Below are positions 8,697 to 17,623 of a stretch of 64,000 nt of DNA, piece after piece; position 1 is the first letter of the stretch; each line of letters opens with the position of its first letter. Source of the DNA: Pseudomonas sp. RSB 5.4 (lineage in GTDB: Bacteria > Pseudomonadota > Gammaproteobacteria > Pseudomonadales > Pseudomonadaceae); contig NZ_CP146986.1 of assembly GCF_037126175.1 (NCBI RefSeq), positions 3,686,501-3,750,500 on the forward strand, in the 5' to 3' direction. The notes under the pieces are model-generated. The model searched no databases. It was given only the letters and a program-made list of their open reading frames with translations, and was not told where the DNA came from. The translations under genes and the position numbers were made by a program.

Positions 8697-9233
8697 TCAG
8701 CGCGGCGCGGCGGTGCGGATTTCGCCGTTGGCCAGACGCGCGGCACTGTTGCCCAGAGGGTCTTCGGCATTGAGGTCGGCACCCTTGGCCTTGAGTGCGT
8801 CGAGCAGTTCGACACGCTTGAACAACCCGGCGTACATCGCAGCGGTTTGTCCGGCGCCATTGCGCTGATCGGGGCTGCAATCAGTGGCCATCAACCGTCG
8901 GGCAATCTGCATCTCGCCCTTGAAAATCGCGCCCATCAGCGCCGTGTTGCCACGTTGATCCTGCGCGCAGGCATCTGCGCCCGCCGCCAGTAACTGATCA
9001 ACTGCCGCGCCCTGGCCGTGATACGCCGCCAGAATCAAAGCGGTATACCCCTTGCTGTCGCGGGTATCGAGGGAATAGCCGGACTCGATAAAGGTTTCGA
9101 GCATCGGCACATCACCGCGCCGGGCGGCATCGAAATAATAATCCTGCAACTGGGCCTTGATCGCCTCGGGGTTCTGTTCGGCCAGCGCTGTAAATGACAG
9201 GCAACCGAGCAGCAATAACAGACAAAATCGCAT
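8697..9233 (-). CDS. ankB: periplasmic ankyrin-repeat protein AnkB
   Basis: A 178-residue protein with a signal peptide (about residues 1-18, cleavage near ALA-EQ) followed by about four ankyrin repeats (for example KGYTALILAAYHGQ, RGNTALMGAIFKGE, GQTAAMYAGL). In P. aeruginosa AnkB is encoded next to the catalase gene katB and is needed for full catalase activity and H2O2 resistance. Here it starts 60 bp after the katB stop on the same strand. A strong palindrome in the gap may set the relative expression of the two. Confidence 0.87.
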   Translation of the reverse strand: MRFCLLLLLGCLSFTALAEQNPEAIKAQLQDYYFDAARRGDVPMLETFIESGYSLDTRDSKGYTALILAAYHGQGAAVDQLLAAGADACAQDQRGNTALMGAIFKGEMQIARRLMATDCSPDQRNGAGQTAAMYAGLFKRVELLDALKAKGADLNAEDPLGNSAARLANGEIRTAAPR

Positions 9234-9254
9234 CAGCCGTCTCCTTGAGCAGAA

Positions 9255-9275
9255 CGGGGCCTGAGTCAGGCCCCG
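9255..9275. promoter_or_regulatory. 21-bp palindrome between katB and ankB
   Basis: CGGGGCCTGA-G-TCAGGCCCCG is a perfect 10-bp inverted repeat around one base. Read with the genes it would form a GC-rich hairpin followed by GTTCTG, which lacks a strong U-tract. It is more likely an attenuator or mRNA-stabilising stem than a full terminator. Confidence 0.55.
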
Positions 9276-9293
9276 CGTGATATGGCGTCGAGA

Positions 9294-10835
9294 TCAGTCG
9301 ACCAGTTTCGCCGCCAGCGCCTTGACCCGGCTCAGGTCACCGTTGGCGACTTTGGTCACACCGCTGCCGTATTCCGGATCGGCCTTATAAAGGAAGGACA
9401 GGATGATGTGCTTGCTCTCGTCATCGGTGGTGGCCAGCGAGCCGCCGAAGCTGGCGATCAGGTCCTGACGCTCCTGCTGGCTGAACGAGCGATACAGATC
9501 ACCGGCCTGCTTGAAGTTCTGCTCACGCTGAATCTTCGCCTGCTGGGTGCTGCCCGACAGCACCATTTGGCTGTAGCGCGCATTTTGTGGCTCATCACGC
9601 GGTTGCAGACGGCTCGGCTGATAATTCACCCCGGACTGCGTGGCAGCGAAGTTCATCGCACCGTCCTGATTGCCATTGTTGACGGCAACTTTGGGCGCGT
9701 TGATCGGCAACTGCAGGGCATTGGCACCCAGACGATACATCTGCGTATCGGCATAAGAGAACACCCGGCCTTGCAACAGACGATCTTCGGAAGGTTCGAT
9801 ACCCGGAACAACATTGGCCGGGGCCATCGCAACTTGTTCGGTTTCCTGGAACACATTGGCTGGGTTACGGTTCAACACCATTTGTCCAACTTTTCGCTCA
9901 GGAACATTCGGCCAGATCTTGGTAGCGTCCAATGGATCGAAATCAAACTTGGACAAATCTTGCGGATTTAGCACTTGGATGTACAAGTCCCACTTCGGGA
10001 AATCACCCTTGTTGATATGACTGACCAGATCATTAGTCATATGACTGTAATCTTTCCCCTGAACTTTTGTAACTTGCTCGGGCGTCAGATTTTTGATGCC
10101 TTGCAAACTTTTCCAGTGAAACTTCACGTAGTGCACTTCGCCCTTGGCATTGACCAACTTGTAGGCATGCACACCATTACCGTCCATTTCCCGATAACTG
10201 GCTGGAGTTCCCGAGTTGGAATACAACTCGGTCAGCGTGCGAGTGGCTTCCGGTACGTGGGAGAAGAAGTCGAAACGACGCGAGTCATCGTCCAGGTTGG
10301 TACGCGGATCGGGTTTGAACGCGTGAACCATGTCCGGAAACTTGATTGCGTCGCGGATGAAGAAGGTCGGAAAGTTGTTGCCCACCAGGTCCCAGTTGCC
10401 ATCGGCGGTGTAGAACTTGGTGGCAAAACCCCGTGGATCGCGCAGGGTTTCCGGGGAATGGTTGCCATGCACCACCGCAGAGAAACGCACAAATACCGGA
10501 GTGACCTGGCCGGCAGCGAACACCTTGGCCTTGCTCAGGTCGCTGAGATCATTGGTCACCGTGAAGGTGCCATGGGCACCGGTACCGCGGGCATGCACCA
10601 CGCGCTCGGGAATGCGCTCGCGGTCGAAACGCTGGAGCTTCTGGATCAGTTGCACATCCTGCAGCAGCACCGGGCCGGTGGCGCCGGCGGTCTGCGAGTT
10701 CTGATTGTCGCCAACCGCTGCGCCGTTATCTCGGGTCAGGGGTGCGGCGTTCACGGAAAAAGTCAGCAGGCTGGCGATCAGTACGCCGAGCGTACGGCGA
10801 TGGGGAAAAGCCCCCAGTCCAAGAGTGGAATTCAT
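9294..10835 (-). CDS. katB: exported haem catalase KatB
   Basis: A 513-residue monofunctional catalase that breaks down H2O2. An N-terminal secretion signal (RRTLGVLIASLLTFSVNA) precedes the mature enzyme, so it probably acts in the periplasm. Visible catalytic motifs: VVHARGTGAHG (distal His), GNNFPTFFIRDAIKFPD (distal Asn region) and RVFSYADTQMYRLG (proximal haem Tyr in RxFxY). I chose the ATG at 10835, which has AGAGGAA 6 bp upstream; the length then matches P. aeruginosa KatB. The downstream partner is ankB. Only fragments of an OxyR-like site are visible upstream. Confidence 0.93.
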   Translation of the reverse strand: MNSTLGLGAFPHRRTLGVLIASLLTFSVNAAPLTRDNGAAVGDNQNSQTAGATGPVLLQDVQLIQKLQRFDRERIPERVVHARGTGAHGTFTVTNDLSDLSKAKVFAAGQVTPVFVRFSAVVHGNHSPETLRDPRGFATKFYTADGNWDLVGNNFPTFFIRDAIKFPDMVHAFKPDPRTNLDDDSRRFDFFSHVPEATRTLTELYSNSGTPASYREMDGNGVHAYKLVNAKGEVHYVKFHWKSLQGIKNLTPEQVTKVQGKDYSHMTNDLVSHINKGDFPKWDLYIQVLNPQDLSKFDFDPLDATKIWPNVPERKVGQMVLNRNPANVFQETEQVAMAPANVVPGIEPSEDRLLQGRVFSYADTQMYRLGANALQLPINAPKVAVNNGNQDGAMNFAATQSGVNYQPSRLQPRDEPQNARYSQMVLSGSTQQAKIQREQNFKQAGDLYRSFSQQERQDLIASFGGSLATTDDESKHIILSFLYKADPEYGSGVTKVANGDLSRVKALAAKLVD

Positions 10836-11121
10836 ATCAGGTTCCTCTGGTTTTTTTGGGCGCATCCAGGTGCGCCAACCAGAGGCTAGAGGGCTATGCC
10901 GGTGAACATAAATAGAAAGTTCGCAACTCGACGATTGAAAAAAATGGCTTCCTGATCAGCGGTTTACGGCGTATTTCGCGCGCGATTAGTGGCACTTTGC
11001 AAACTAATCGTGGATTCATGTGTCGATAAAAACGGGCATTGTAAGAAGGTGTTTCGCGCAGGACGCGTTTTGCTGATTTACACTGCGTACACCAACCTCA
11101 TCTGTAACAAGGAAATAACCT

Positions 11122-11535
11122 ATGGGCGTGCTAAGTGAGTTCAAGGCCTTCGCGGTCAAAGGCAATGTGGTCGACATGGCCGTCGGTATCATCATCGGTG
11201 CCGCCTTCGGCAAAATCGTTTCGTCGTTTGTCGGCGACGTGATCATGCCGCCAATCGGCCTGCTGATCGGTGGGGTGGACTTCAGTGATCTGGCCGTTAC
11301 GCTAAAAGCCGCCGAGGGCAGCGCCCCGGCCGTGGTATTGGCCTACGGTAAATTCATCCAGAGCATTCTGGACTTCGTGATCGTCGCCTTCGCGATTTTC
11401 ATGGGCGTCAAAGCCATCAACCGCCTGAAACGCGAAGAAGCGGTGGCCCCTTCCCTGCCACCGGTTCCGACCAAGGAAGAAGAATTGCTCGGCGAGATTC
11501 GCGATCTGCTCAAGGCCCAGAACAACCGGCCTTGA
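11122..11535 (+). CDS. mscL: large-conductance mechanosensitive channel MscL
   Basis: A 137-residue inner-membrane channel that opens under osmotic downshock. It has the family start [23 protein letters not shown], where TM1 follows the amphipathic N-helix, then [21 protein letters not shown], a periplasmic loop, TM2 ([18 protein letters not shown]), and the C-terminal helix [29 protein letters not shown] precedes the ATG. A bidirectional terminator follows and the gene converges on the Fpr gene. Confidence 0.97.
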   Translation: MGVLSEFKAFAVKGNVVDMAVGIIIGAAFGKIVSSFVGDVIMPPIGLLIGGVDFSDLAVTLKAAEGSAPAVVLAYGKFIQSILDFVIVAFAIFMGVKAINRLKREEAVAPSLPPVPTKEEELLGEIRDLLKAQNNRP

Positions 11536-11549
11536 CCGCTTCATGAATG

Positions 11550-11576
11550 AAAACGGCGCCTGATGGCGCCGTTTTT
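11550..11576. terminator. bidirectional rho-independent terminator
   Basis: AAAACGGCGCC-TGAT-GGCGCCGTTTTT: a 10-bp stem with A-tract and T-tract on opposite sides, between the convergent mscL and fpr genes. Confidence 0.9.
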
Positions 11577-12353
11577 CTACCAGTAGTTTTCCACCGCTAC
11601 CTGCCCCGGCCGCCGCGCCAGGCTCAGGCTCATGTGGCGTTTTTTCAGCAGTGCCCGAGTGTCATCGATCATCTGTGGATTGCCGCAGAGCATGACACGC
11701 GAGTGCTCAGGGGTCAGTTCAACACCGGCTGCCCGTTCCAGCTCGCCGTTTTCAATCAGGCTGGTAATCCGACCGTGCAAGGCGCCACGCATTTGTTCGC
11801 GGGTAACCGTGGGAATGAATCGCAGTTTATGGGCATGTTCTGCCAGGTAATCACGCTCGGCCAACCCCGCAATCAAAGGCTGATAGGCCAGCTCCCGTGT
11901 CTCACGCACGCTGTACACCAGGATGATCCGCTCGAACCGCTCCCAGACCTCGAAGTCCTGCAGGATCGACAGAAACGGCGCGACCCCGGTGCCTGTGGAT
12001 AACAGCCACAGATCCCGACCATCGACAAACCGGTCCAGTGTCAGGTAGCCAAAGGCCTGGCGCTCCACCAGCAAGGTATCCCCCACCTGCAAGCGGCTCA
12101 GCTCGCTGGTGAACTCGCCCCCCGGCACCACGATGGAAAAGAACTCGAGAAACTCGTCGAATGGCGACGAGACCATCGAGTAGGCGCGCCACACGGTACT
12201 GCCGTCGGCCTTGGTCACGCCGAGGCGGGCGAATTGTCCGGCGCTGAATCGAAACCCGGCGTCGCGTGTGGTACGCAGGGTGAACAGGCTGGGGGTCAAG
12301 CGCTGCACGTCGAGCAACGTCTGGGCCGTGAACTTATCTGCGCTGGCGGTCAT
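11577..12353 (-). CDS. fpr: ferredoxin/flavodoxin-NADP+ reductase (Fpr, E. coli-like subclass)
   Basis: A 258-residue FAD enzyme that moves electrons between NADPH and ferredoxin or flavodoxin. FAD-binding motif RAYSM (about residues 50-54), the GTGVAPFLS nucleotide loop, VYSVRETRELAY for the NADP phosphate, and CGNP near the C-terminus are visible. The protein ends in VENYW, like E. coli Fpr (…YW), and not the VEK end of FinR-linked Pseudomonas FprA, so I read it as the FprB type. The ATG at 12353 is preceded by GGAGTGCCCC. It diverges from an orphan LuxR gene across an AT-rich gap. Confidence 0.87.
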   Translation of the reverse strand: MTASADKFTAQTLLDVQRLTPSLFTLRTTRDAGFRFSAGQFARLGVTKADGSTVWRAYSMVSSPFDEFLEFFSIVVPGGEFTSELSRLQVGDTLLVERQAFGYLTLDRFVDGRDLWLLSTGTGVAPFLSILQDFEVWERFERIILVYSVRETRELAYQPLIAGLAERDYLAEHAHKLRFIPTVTREQMRGALHGRITSLIENGELERAAGVELTPEHSRVMLCGNPQMIDDTRALLKKRHMSLSLARRPGQVAVENYW

Positions 12354-12672
12354 GGGGCACTCCATTCAACGAATGCCCCCAGTGTCGCGCAAAATCAACA
12401 GCTTAAACACCGACAGTTTGTGCTGTTGTACGCTCGGCTTTTCACAATTAAATTTATTTTCACTTGTGAATATTAACTAACTGGAACCGCTCAGCTTTTG
12501 AATTAAGGATGACATTTTATAAATAACCCCACTAATAACCCTTTATTTAATTTTCAAAGCAGCCAAGAGCGAAAAGATCAGAACACCACGTAAGAAACAT
12601 CCTACACTCGGGTTCGTGCCGGATCCTTTGGATCCAAACCGCACTCCCAGGAAAAGCCTCACGGAGTTTGTA
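12354..12672. other. AT-rich divergent promoter region with inverted repeats
   Basis: This 319-bp stretch holds no gene. It is much richer in A and T than its surroundings (for example around 12440-12560). Two spaced inverted repeats are visible: CAACAGC (12396-12402) with GCTGTTG (12422-12428), and TTCACAA (12441-12447) with TTGTGAA (12464-12470). They could be regulator sites for the divergent fpr and luxR-type genes. A GTG at 12616 could extend the LuxR protein but lacks a good ribosome site. Confidence 0.5.
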
Positions 12673-13395
12673 ATGGAAATGTGGAAGGAGTCGCAACTGA
12701 AGCAACTGACTTTCGCAAAGGAGATAGAGACTGCCTATCCGATCCTTTTGAGATTCGCTGAGAATATCGGTTTTAATTTCTGCGCGATCTCGTTGACTTC
12801 GAATAATCGGAACGACAACTTAAACCCCTTGCAAATCAACAACTACCCTCAAGAGTGGAACGAACTCTATGAACTTGAACGCTACGGCAAGATTGATCCG
12901 GTAATATCACACTGCAATCACTGTATGTTGCCGGTGATGTGGAGCGAAGACCTGTACTCGCAAACACCAGAACTCTGGCAGGCGTTGCAAGAACATGGCT
13001 TGCGCCACGGCTGGTCACAGTCGTTCCATCATGAAGCATCCGGGCTCTGCACCACGCTGAGTCTCGCCAGAAAAAAGGGTCCTTTGAGCCCGCTCGAGCT
13101 GTACGAGCATTTCGGTTACATGTTCTACGTAACCGGCCATCTGAGCGAGTTGTTCGCCAGAACCTTGCCCAGGCACACCGACCCTCTCACCCGACCGAAG
13201 CTTTCACCCCGGGAACTGGAAGTGCTGAAGCTTTCGGCCGTCGGCAAGACCGCTTATGAAATTTCGCGGATCCTTTGCCTCAGCGAACGGACCGTGAACT
13301 ATCACGTGCAGAACGTGATTTCGAAGTTGAATGTGTGCAACAAGATTTCCGCAGTCATTGCTGCCACGCGCATCGGCCTGCTGGACACGCCGTAA
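12673..13395 (+). CDS. ppoR: orphan LuxR-type quorum-sensing regulator (PpoR-like)
   Basis: A 240-residue LuxR solo. The N-terminal autoinducer domain keeps the acyl-homoserine lactone pocket set with correct spacing: W and Y in EWNELY, D and P in KIDP, W in VMWSED, and G in HGLRHGW. The C-terminal HTH (LSPRELEVLKLSAVGKTAYEIS..LSERTVNYHV) is canonical. No luxI synthase gene is near. The ATG at 12673 has GGAG 8 bp upstream. Position between fpr and rlmG matches PpoR of P. putida as I recall it. Its base composition is lower in GC than its neighbours. It probably senses foreign or distantly produced AHLs. Confidence 0.85.
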   Translation: MEMWKESQLKQLTFAKEIETAYPILLRFAENIGFNFCAISLTSNNRNDNLNPLQINNYPQEWNELYELERYGKIDPVISHCNHCMLPVMWSEDLYSQTPELWQALQEHGLRHGWSQSFHHEASGLCTTLSLARKKGPLSPLELYEHFGYMFYVTGHLSELFARTLPRHTDPLTRPKLSPRELEVLKLSAVGKTAYEISRILCLSERTVNYHVQNVISKLNVCNKISAVIAATRIGLLDTP

Positions 13396-13553
13396 ACGCT
13401 AAAACCTGCGAGTATTCGAGCGCAAAAAAAAGTACCATTTGCGACCTTCCTGAGTGATGACGGCAACTTTGGCGTCGTGGTCCACTCGGACGGTTCCGCA
13501 GCACGCTCACCTGGGCCGCGGGCCACCCGTTGATTACCCAGAGTCCCCGTCCC

Positions 13554-14678
13554 ATGCCCTTGCTCGATACGCCCTTTGCCCAACTCGATCTGATCCGCCA
13601 GCCTGAACAGCAGAATGAACCGCTGCAAGCCTTCGATGCGGCCGACGAATACCTGCTCAATCATCTGGCCGCCGAGCAACCGGCAGCGGATACCCGGGTA
13701 CTGGTGCTCAACGACAGCTTCGGCGCCCTCGCGGCCAGCCTGGCGGGCAAGGTTCAGGTCAGCAGCAGTGGTGACTCGTTCCTGGCTTTTCAGGGCCTTG
13801 AGAAAAACCTGGTGCGCAATGGCCTGGCCTTTGATGCCGTGCGCGGCACACCGGCCAGCGAGCCGTTGGTCGGCCCCTACGACCGGGTGCTGATTCGTGT
13901 GCCGAAAACCCTGGCGTTACTCGAAGAACAACTGATTCGCCTGCAAGGTCAACTGGCTCCGGGCGCGCAAGTGGTGGCTGCGGCGATGGTCAAGCATTTG
14001 CCGCGGGCGGCTGGCGACCTGCTGGAGCGCTACATCGGTCCGGTACAGGCGTCGCTGGCGGTGAAGAAGGCGCGCTTGCTGATCGCCACGCCCGAAGCGA
14101 AAGCCCCGACGGTCTCGCCCTACCCGTCGCGTTATCTGCTCGACGAACCGGCCATCGAGTTGCTCAACCACGCCAACGTGTTCTGCCGCGAAGGGCTGGA
14201 CATCGGCACCCGCGCGTTCCTCCCGCACTTGCCGAAAAACCTTGGTTCGGCCCGGGTCGCCGACCTGGGCTGCGGCAACGGCGTATTGGCGATCGCCAGC
14301 GCCCTGCACAACCCTGACGCGCATTACACGCTGGTCGACGAATCGTTCATGGCGGTGCAATCGGCCGACGAGAACTGGCGGGCGGCACTGGGCGCACGAG
14401 AAGTGATCGTGCGGGCCGGCGATGGTCTGGCCGGACAAGCGCCGCAATCGCTGGACGTGGTGCTGTGCAATCCGCCGTTCCATCAACAGCAAGTGGTCGG
14501 CGACTTCCTCGCCTGGCGCATGTTCCAGCAAGCCTGCGAGGCGCTGGTGGTGGGCGGTGCGTTATACATCGTCGGCAACCGTCATCTGGGTTATCACAGC
14601 AAACTGGCGCGGCTGTTCCGTGGCGTCGAGCAAGTAGCGGCCACACCGAAATTCGTGATTCTCAAAGCCCGCAAGTAA
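13554..14678 (+). CDS. rlmG: 23S rRNA (guanine-N2)-methyltransferase RlmG
   Basis: A 374-residue SAM-dependent methyltransferase for G1835 of 23S rRNA. It has two related halves: an N-terminal domain without a complete SAM motif and a catalytic C-terminal half with VADLGCGNGVLAIA (SAM loop, about residues 243-256) and the N2-guanine signature LCNPPFHQ (about 305-312). Homologues start MPLLDTPF, so I place the start at 13554 in preference to the in-frame TTG at 13530. The small gap before it has no clear promoter. Confidence 0.93.
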   Translation: MPLLDTPFAQLDLIRQPEQQNEPLQAFDAADEYLLNHLAAEQPAADTRVLVLNDSFGALAASLAGKVQVSSSGDSFLAFQGLEKNLVRNGLAFDAVRGTPASEPLVGPYDRVLIRVPKTLALLEEQLIRLQGQLAPGAQVVAAAMVKHLPRAAGDLLERYIGPVQASLAVKKARLLIATPEAKAPTVSPYPSRYLLDEPAIELLNHANVFCREGLDIGTRAFLPHLPKNLGSARVADLGCGNGVLAIASALHNPDAHYTLVDESFMAVQSADENWRAALGAREVIVRAGDGLAGQAPQSLDVVLCNPPFHQQQVVGDFLAWRMFQQACEALVVGGALYIVGNRHLGYHSKLARLFRGVEQVAATPKFVILKARK

Positions 14679-14690
14679 AACCTCAGGCAA

Positions 14691-14716
14691 AAAAAACCCT
14701 CCGTGGTACGGAGGGT
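14691..14716 (-). terminator. rho-independent terminator of the bd oxidase operon
   Basis: On the minus strand, stem CCCTCCGT-ACC-ACGGAGGG is followed by a T8 tract. It lies downstream of cydB and the small DUF2474 gene and ends that operon. Confidence 0.88.
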
Positions 14717-14752
14717 GGTAAACCGTGCCCAGAGGCAACGGGACGGGATGTT

Positions 14753-14921
14753 TCAGTGCGTGGTCAGGCCCGCCGCGCTCATGAACAGGCGCATCAGGCT
14801 GGCCGCAATGAACAGCGCGCCGACGCTACCGATCCAGATCAGGGCCAACCAGCCGAGCCGCTGCCACAGCGGCTTTTTTTTCGGCCTCTTCAATCTCGTG
14901 CAGGGAATGTTTGCCGTTCAT
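14753..14921 (-). pseudogene. DUF2474 small membrane protein, frame broken in an A8 tract
   Basis: From the ATG at 14921 (GGAGG 9 bp upstream) the frame reads MNGKHSLHEIEEAEKK and then shifts and stops early. Removing one A from the eight-A run (T run at 14874-14881 on the plus strand) restores a 55-residue protein: PLWQRLGWLALIWIGSVGAL, then a single membrane helix to a stop at 14753. That is the pattern of DUF2474, the small subunit found after cytochrome bd genes. The total of 169 bases is one more than a multiple of three. This may be a real mutation, transcriptional slippage on the homopolymer, or a sequencing error. Confidence 0.72.
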
Positions 14922-14962
14922 TGCATCGTTCCTCCGTCAGGCGATGGCGTCACTGACGACAC

Positions 14963-14990
14963 CATCGCGAGCAGGCTCGCTCCCACTGGG
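14963..14990. repeat. REP-type repeat, class A (single arm)
   Basis: A lone, slightly diverged arm (ATCGCGAGCAGGCTCGCTCC) between cydB and the DUF2474 gene. The position within an operon is unusual. Confidence 0.6.
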
Positions 14991-15005
14991 TGAGCGGAGC
15001 GCAGG

Positions 15006-16013
15006 CTAGTGGTAACCGTCTTCATGGGTGACCTTGCCGCGGAACACGTAGTAGCTCCAGAAGGTGTAACCCAGGATGAACGGGATGATGAACAGCGTAC
15101 CGACCAGCATGAAGCCCTGGCTCTGCGGCGGTGCAGCGGCGTCCCAGATCGAGATCGACGGCGGCACGATGTTCGGCCACAGGCTGATGCCCAGACCGCT
15201 GTAACCGAGAAAAATCAGCACTAGGGTCAGCAGGAACGGCATGTAGTTGGCGTTGCGCGCCACCGCGCGGATCAGCCCGTACATCGTCACCAGCACCAGA
15301 ATCGGCACCGGCATGAACCAGAACAGGTTTGGCTTGCTGAACCAGCGTGTCGCGATTTCCGGGTGAGCCAGCGGCGTCCACAGACTGACGATGCCGATCA
15401 CCGCCAGCAGCACGAACGCCAGCGGCCGCGCGAGGTTGTGCATCTGTTCCTGCAACTTGCCTTCGGTCTTCATGATCAGCCAGGTGCAACCGAGCAAGGC
15501 ATAGGCCACCACCAGCGCAGCGCCGCAGAACAGGGTGAATGGCGTCAGCCAGTCCAGTGAACCGCCGGCGTATTGCCGATTGACCACTGGCAAGCCGTCG
15601 ATGAATGCCCCGAGTGCCACGCCCTGAAAGAACGTCGCCGCCACCGAACCGCCGATGAACGCCTTGTCCCACAGGTGGCGCTTGTCGTCCTTGGCCTTGA
15701 AGCGGAACTCGAACGCCACACCGCGAAAAATCAGGCCGATCAGCATGAAGATCAGCGGCAGGTACAGCGCCGACAGCACCACCGAGTAGGCCAGCGGGAA
15801 CGCGCCAAACAACGCCGCGCCGCCCAGTACCAGCCAGGTTTCGTTGCCGTCCCACACCGGGGCCACGGTGTTCATCATCACGTCACGGTCGGTCTTGCCC
15901 GGGATGAACGGAAAGAGAATCCCGATCCCCAGGTCGAAACCGTCCATGACCACGTACATCATGATGCCGAAGATGATGATCACGGCCCAGATCAGCGGAA
16001 GATCAATACCCAT
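15006..16013 (-). CDS. cioB: bd-type quinol oxidase subunit II (CioB/CydB)
   Basis: A 335-residue, multi-helix inner-membrane subunit that pairs with subunit I to reduce O2 to water using quinol. The family start (MGIDLPLIWAVIIIFGIMMYVVMDGFDLGIG), the WDGNETWLV motif and the FKAKD loop are present. It starts 3 bp after the subunit I stop. Length equals CioB of P. aeruginosa as I recall, consistent with the cyanide-insensitive subclass. A small third-subunit gene follows downstream but its frame is broken. Confidence 0.92.
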   Translation of the reverse strand: MGIDLPLIWAVIIIFGIMMYVVMDGFDLGIGILFPFIPGKTDRDVMMNTVAPVWDGNETWLVLGGAALFGAFPLAYSVVLSALYLPLIFMLIGLIFRGVAFEFRFKAKDDKRHLWDKAFIGGSVAATFFQGVALGAFIDGLPVVNRQYAGGSLDWLTPFTLFCGAALVVAYALLGCTWLIMKTEGKLQEQMHNLARPLAFVLLAVIGIVSLWTPLAHPEIATRWFSKPNLFWFMPVPILVLVTMYGLIRAVARNANYMPFLLTLVLIFLGYSGLGISLWPNIVPPSISIWDAAAPPQSQGFMLVGTLFIIPFILGYTFWSYYVFRGKVTHEDGYH

Positions 16014-16016
16014 GAG

Positions 16017-17459
16017 TCAAATCTCCTTTTCCAGGCTGCGCTGCGAGTCAGCGTCGGTGCCTTCGTCATCGGCGGCGGACAACGGCCGCGCCGGTGTGCG
16101 TTTCTGGCCAGGACCACCGTCGTTGGTTTCCTTGCCTTCATCGGTTTTCGGCCCTTTGCGCACCAGACGCATCATGTAGCCGAGCCCGGCACCGAACAGC
16201 GCGAAATACACCACGACGAACATGATCAGGGTGATGCTCATCTGCATGAAGCTGTGGTTGGAGGACGCATCCGCCGTGCGCATCAGCCCGTAGACCACCC
16301 ACGGCTGACGCCCGATCTCGGTGGTGAACCAGCCGGCGAGGATCGCGATCAGGCCGGACGGTCCCATCCACAACGCCAGATACAGGAACGGGCGCGAGGT
16401 GTAGAGGGTGTCGCGCTTGCGCAGCCACAGGCTCCACAGACCGGTGAAGATCATCAGGAAGCCGAGACCGACCATGACCCGGAACGACCAGAACACGATG
16501 GTCGAGTTCGGCCGGTCTTCAGGCGGGAACTCCTTGAGCGCCGGTACTTGCTTGTCCAGCGAGTGGGTCAGGATCAGGCTGCCGAGATACGGAATCTCCA
16601 CGGCGAATTTGGTTTTCTCTTCTTTCATGTCCGGCCAGCCGAACAGGATTAACGGCGTCGCTTCGTTGCCTTTGTTTTCCCAGTGGCCTTCGATCGCGGC
16701 GATTTTCGCCGGCTGATGCTCAAGGGTGTTGAGGCCGTGGAAGTCACCGATGACCGCCTGGATCGGCGCGACGATCAGCGCCATCCACATCGCCATCGAC
16801 AGCATGGTGCGGATCGCCGGGTTGTCCTTGCCGCGCAGCAAGTGCCAGGCCGCCGACGAGCCGACGAAGAACGCCGTGGCCACGAACGCAGCGGTCGCCA
16901 TGTGCATCAGGCGATACGGGAACGACGGGTTGAAGATGATCGCCAGCCAGTCGGTCGGGATCACCTGACCGTTGACGATCTCGAAGCCTTGCGGCGTCTG
17001 CATCCAGCTGTTGGAAGCGAGGATCCAGAACGTCGAGATCAGCGTACCGATGGCCACCATTACGGTGGCGAAGAAGTGCAGTTTTCGCCCGACCTTGTTC
17101 CAGCCGAACAGCATCACCCCGAGGAAACCGGCCTCGAGGAAAAATGCCGTGAGCACCTCGTAGGTCAGCAACGGTCCGGTGACGGAACCGGCGAAGTCCG
17201 AGAAACGGCTCCAGTTGGTACCAAACTGGTAGGCCATGACCAGACCGGAGACCACACCCATGCCGAAGTTGACGGCAAAGATTTTCGACCAGAAGTGGTA
17301 GAGGTCACGGTAGGTATCGTTATGGGTTTTCAACCACAAGCCTTCGAGCACCGCCAGGTAGCTCGCCAGACCAATGGTGATGGCCGGGAACAGGATGTGG
17401 AACGAGATGGTGAATGCGAACTGAATTCGGGCGAGATCGAGCGCCTCTAAACCGAACAT
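16017..17459 (-). CDS. cioA: bd-type quinol oxidase subunit I (CioA/CydA)
   Basis: A 480-residue subunit that carries the haems. Haem-ligand candidates are His21 in ISFHILFP and the His in YRLMHMATAAF. The quinol loop before GWFTTEIGRQPWVVYG is short, which marks the cyanide-insensitive (CIO) class in contrast to the long-loop enzyme of E. coli. I chose the ATG at 17459 with AGAGGAAG upstream, since family members begin MFGLEALDLARIQFAF. A perfect ANR/FNR box lies 165 bp upstream; in P. aeruginosa ANR represses cioAB at low oxygen. Confidence 0.92.
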   Translation of the reverse strand: MFGLEALDLARIQFAFTISFHILFPAITIGLASYLAVLEGLWLKTHNDTYRDLYHFWSKIFAVNFGMGVVSGLVMAYQFGTNWSRFSDFAGSVTGPLLTYEVLTAFFLEAGFLGVMLFGWNKVGRKLHFFATVMVAIGTLISTFWILASNSWMQTPQGFEIVNGQVIPTDWLAIIFNPSFPYRLMHMATAAFVATAFFVGSSAAWHLLRGKDNPAIRTMLSMAMWMALIVAPIQAVIGDFHGLNTLEHQPAKIAAIEGHWENKGNEATPLILFGWPDMKEEKTKFAVEIPYLGSLILTHSLDKQVPALKEFPPEDRPNSTIVFWSFRVMVGLGFLMIFTGLWSLWLRKRDTLYTSRPFLYLALWMGPSGLIAILAGWFTTEIGRQPWVVYGLMRTADASSNHSFMQMSITLIMFVVVYFALFGAGLGYMMRLVRKGPKTDEGKETNDGGPGQKRTPARPLSAADDEGTDADSQRSLEKEI

Positions 17460-17623
17460 ACGTCTTCCTCTGTCAGGTAATACCGGCGATGGGGCTTGCG
17501 GCCCCTGCACCTACTGCCCCCACGAATATCGAGTGCGGCGAATTCTGATTCGTTCTTTTTTAATAACCATCGCAACGCAGGGAGTCTGGCCATCGGGCCA
17601 CCAGACCATGGCCCGGGAGGGTC

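Noticed and set aside
10836..11000. OxyR site upstream of katB
   Set aside because: ATAG/CTAT-like fragments are present around 10885-10915 but the spacing does not fit the four-element OxyR pattern well enough to call.
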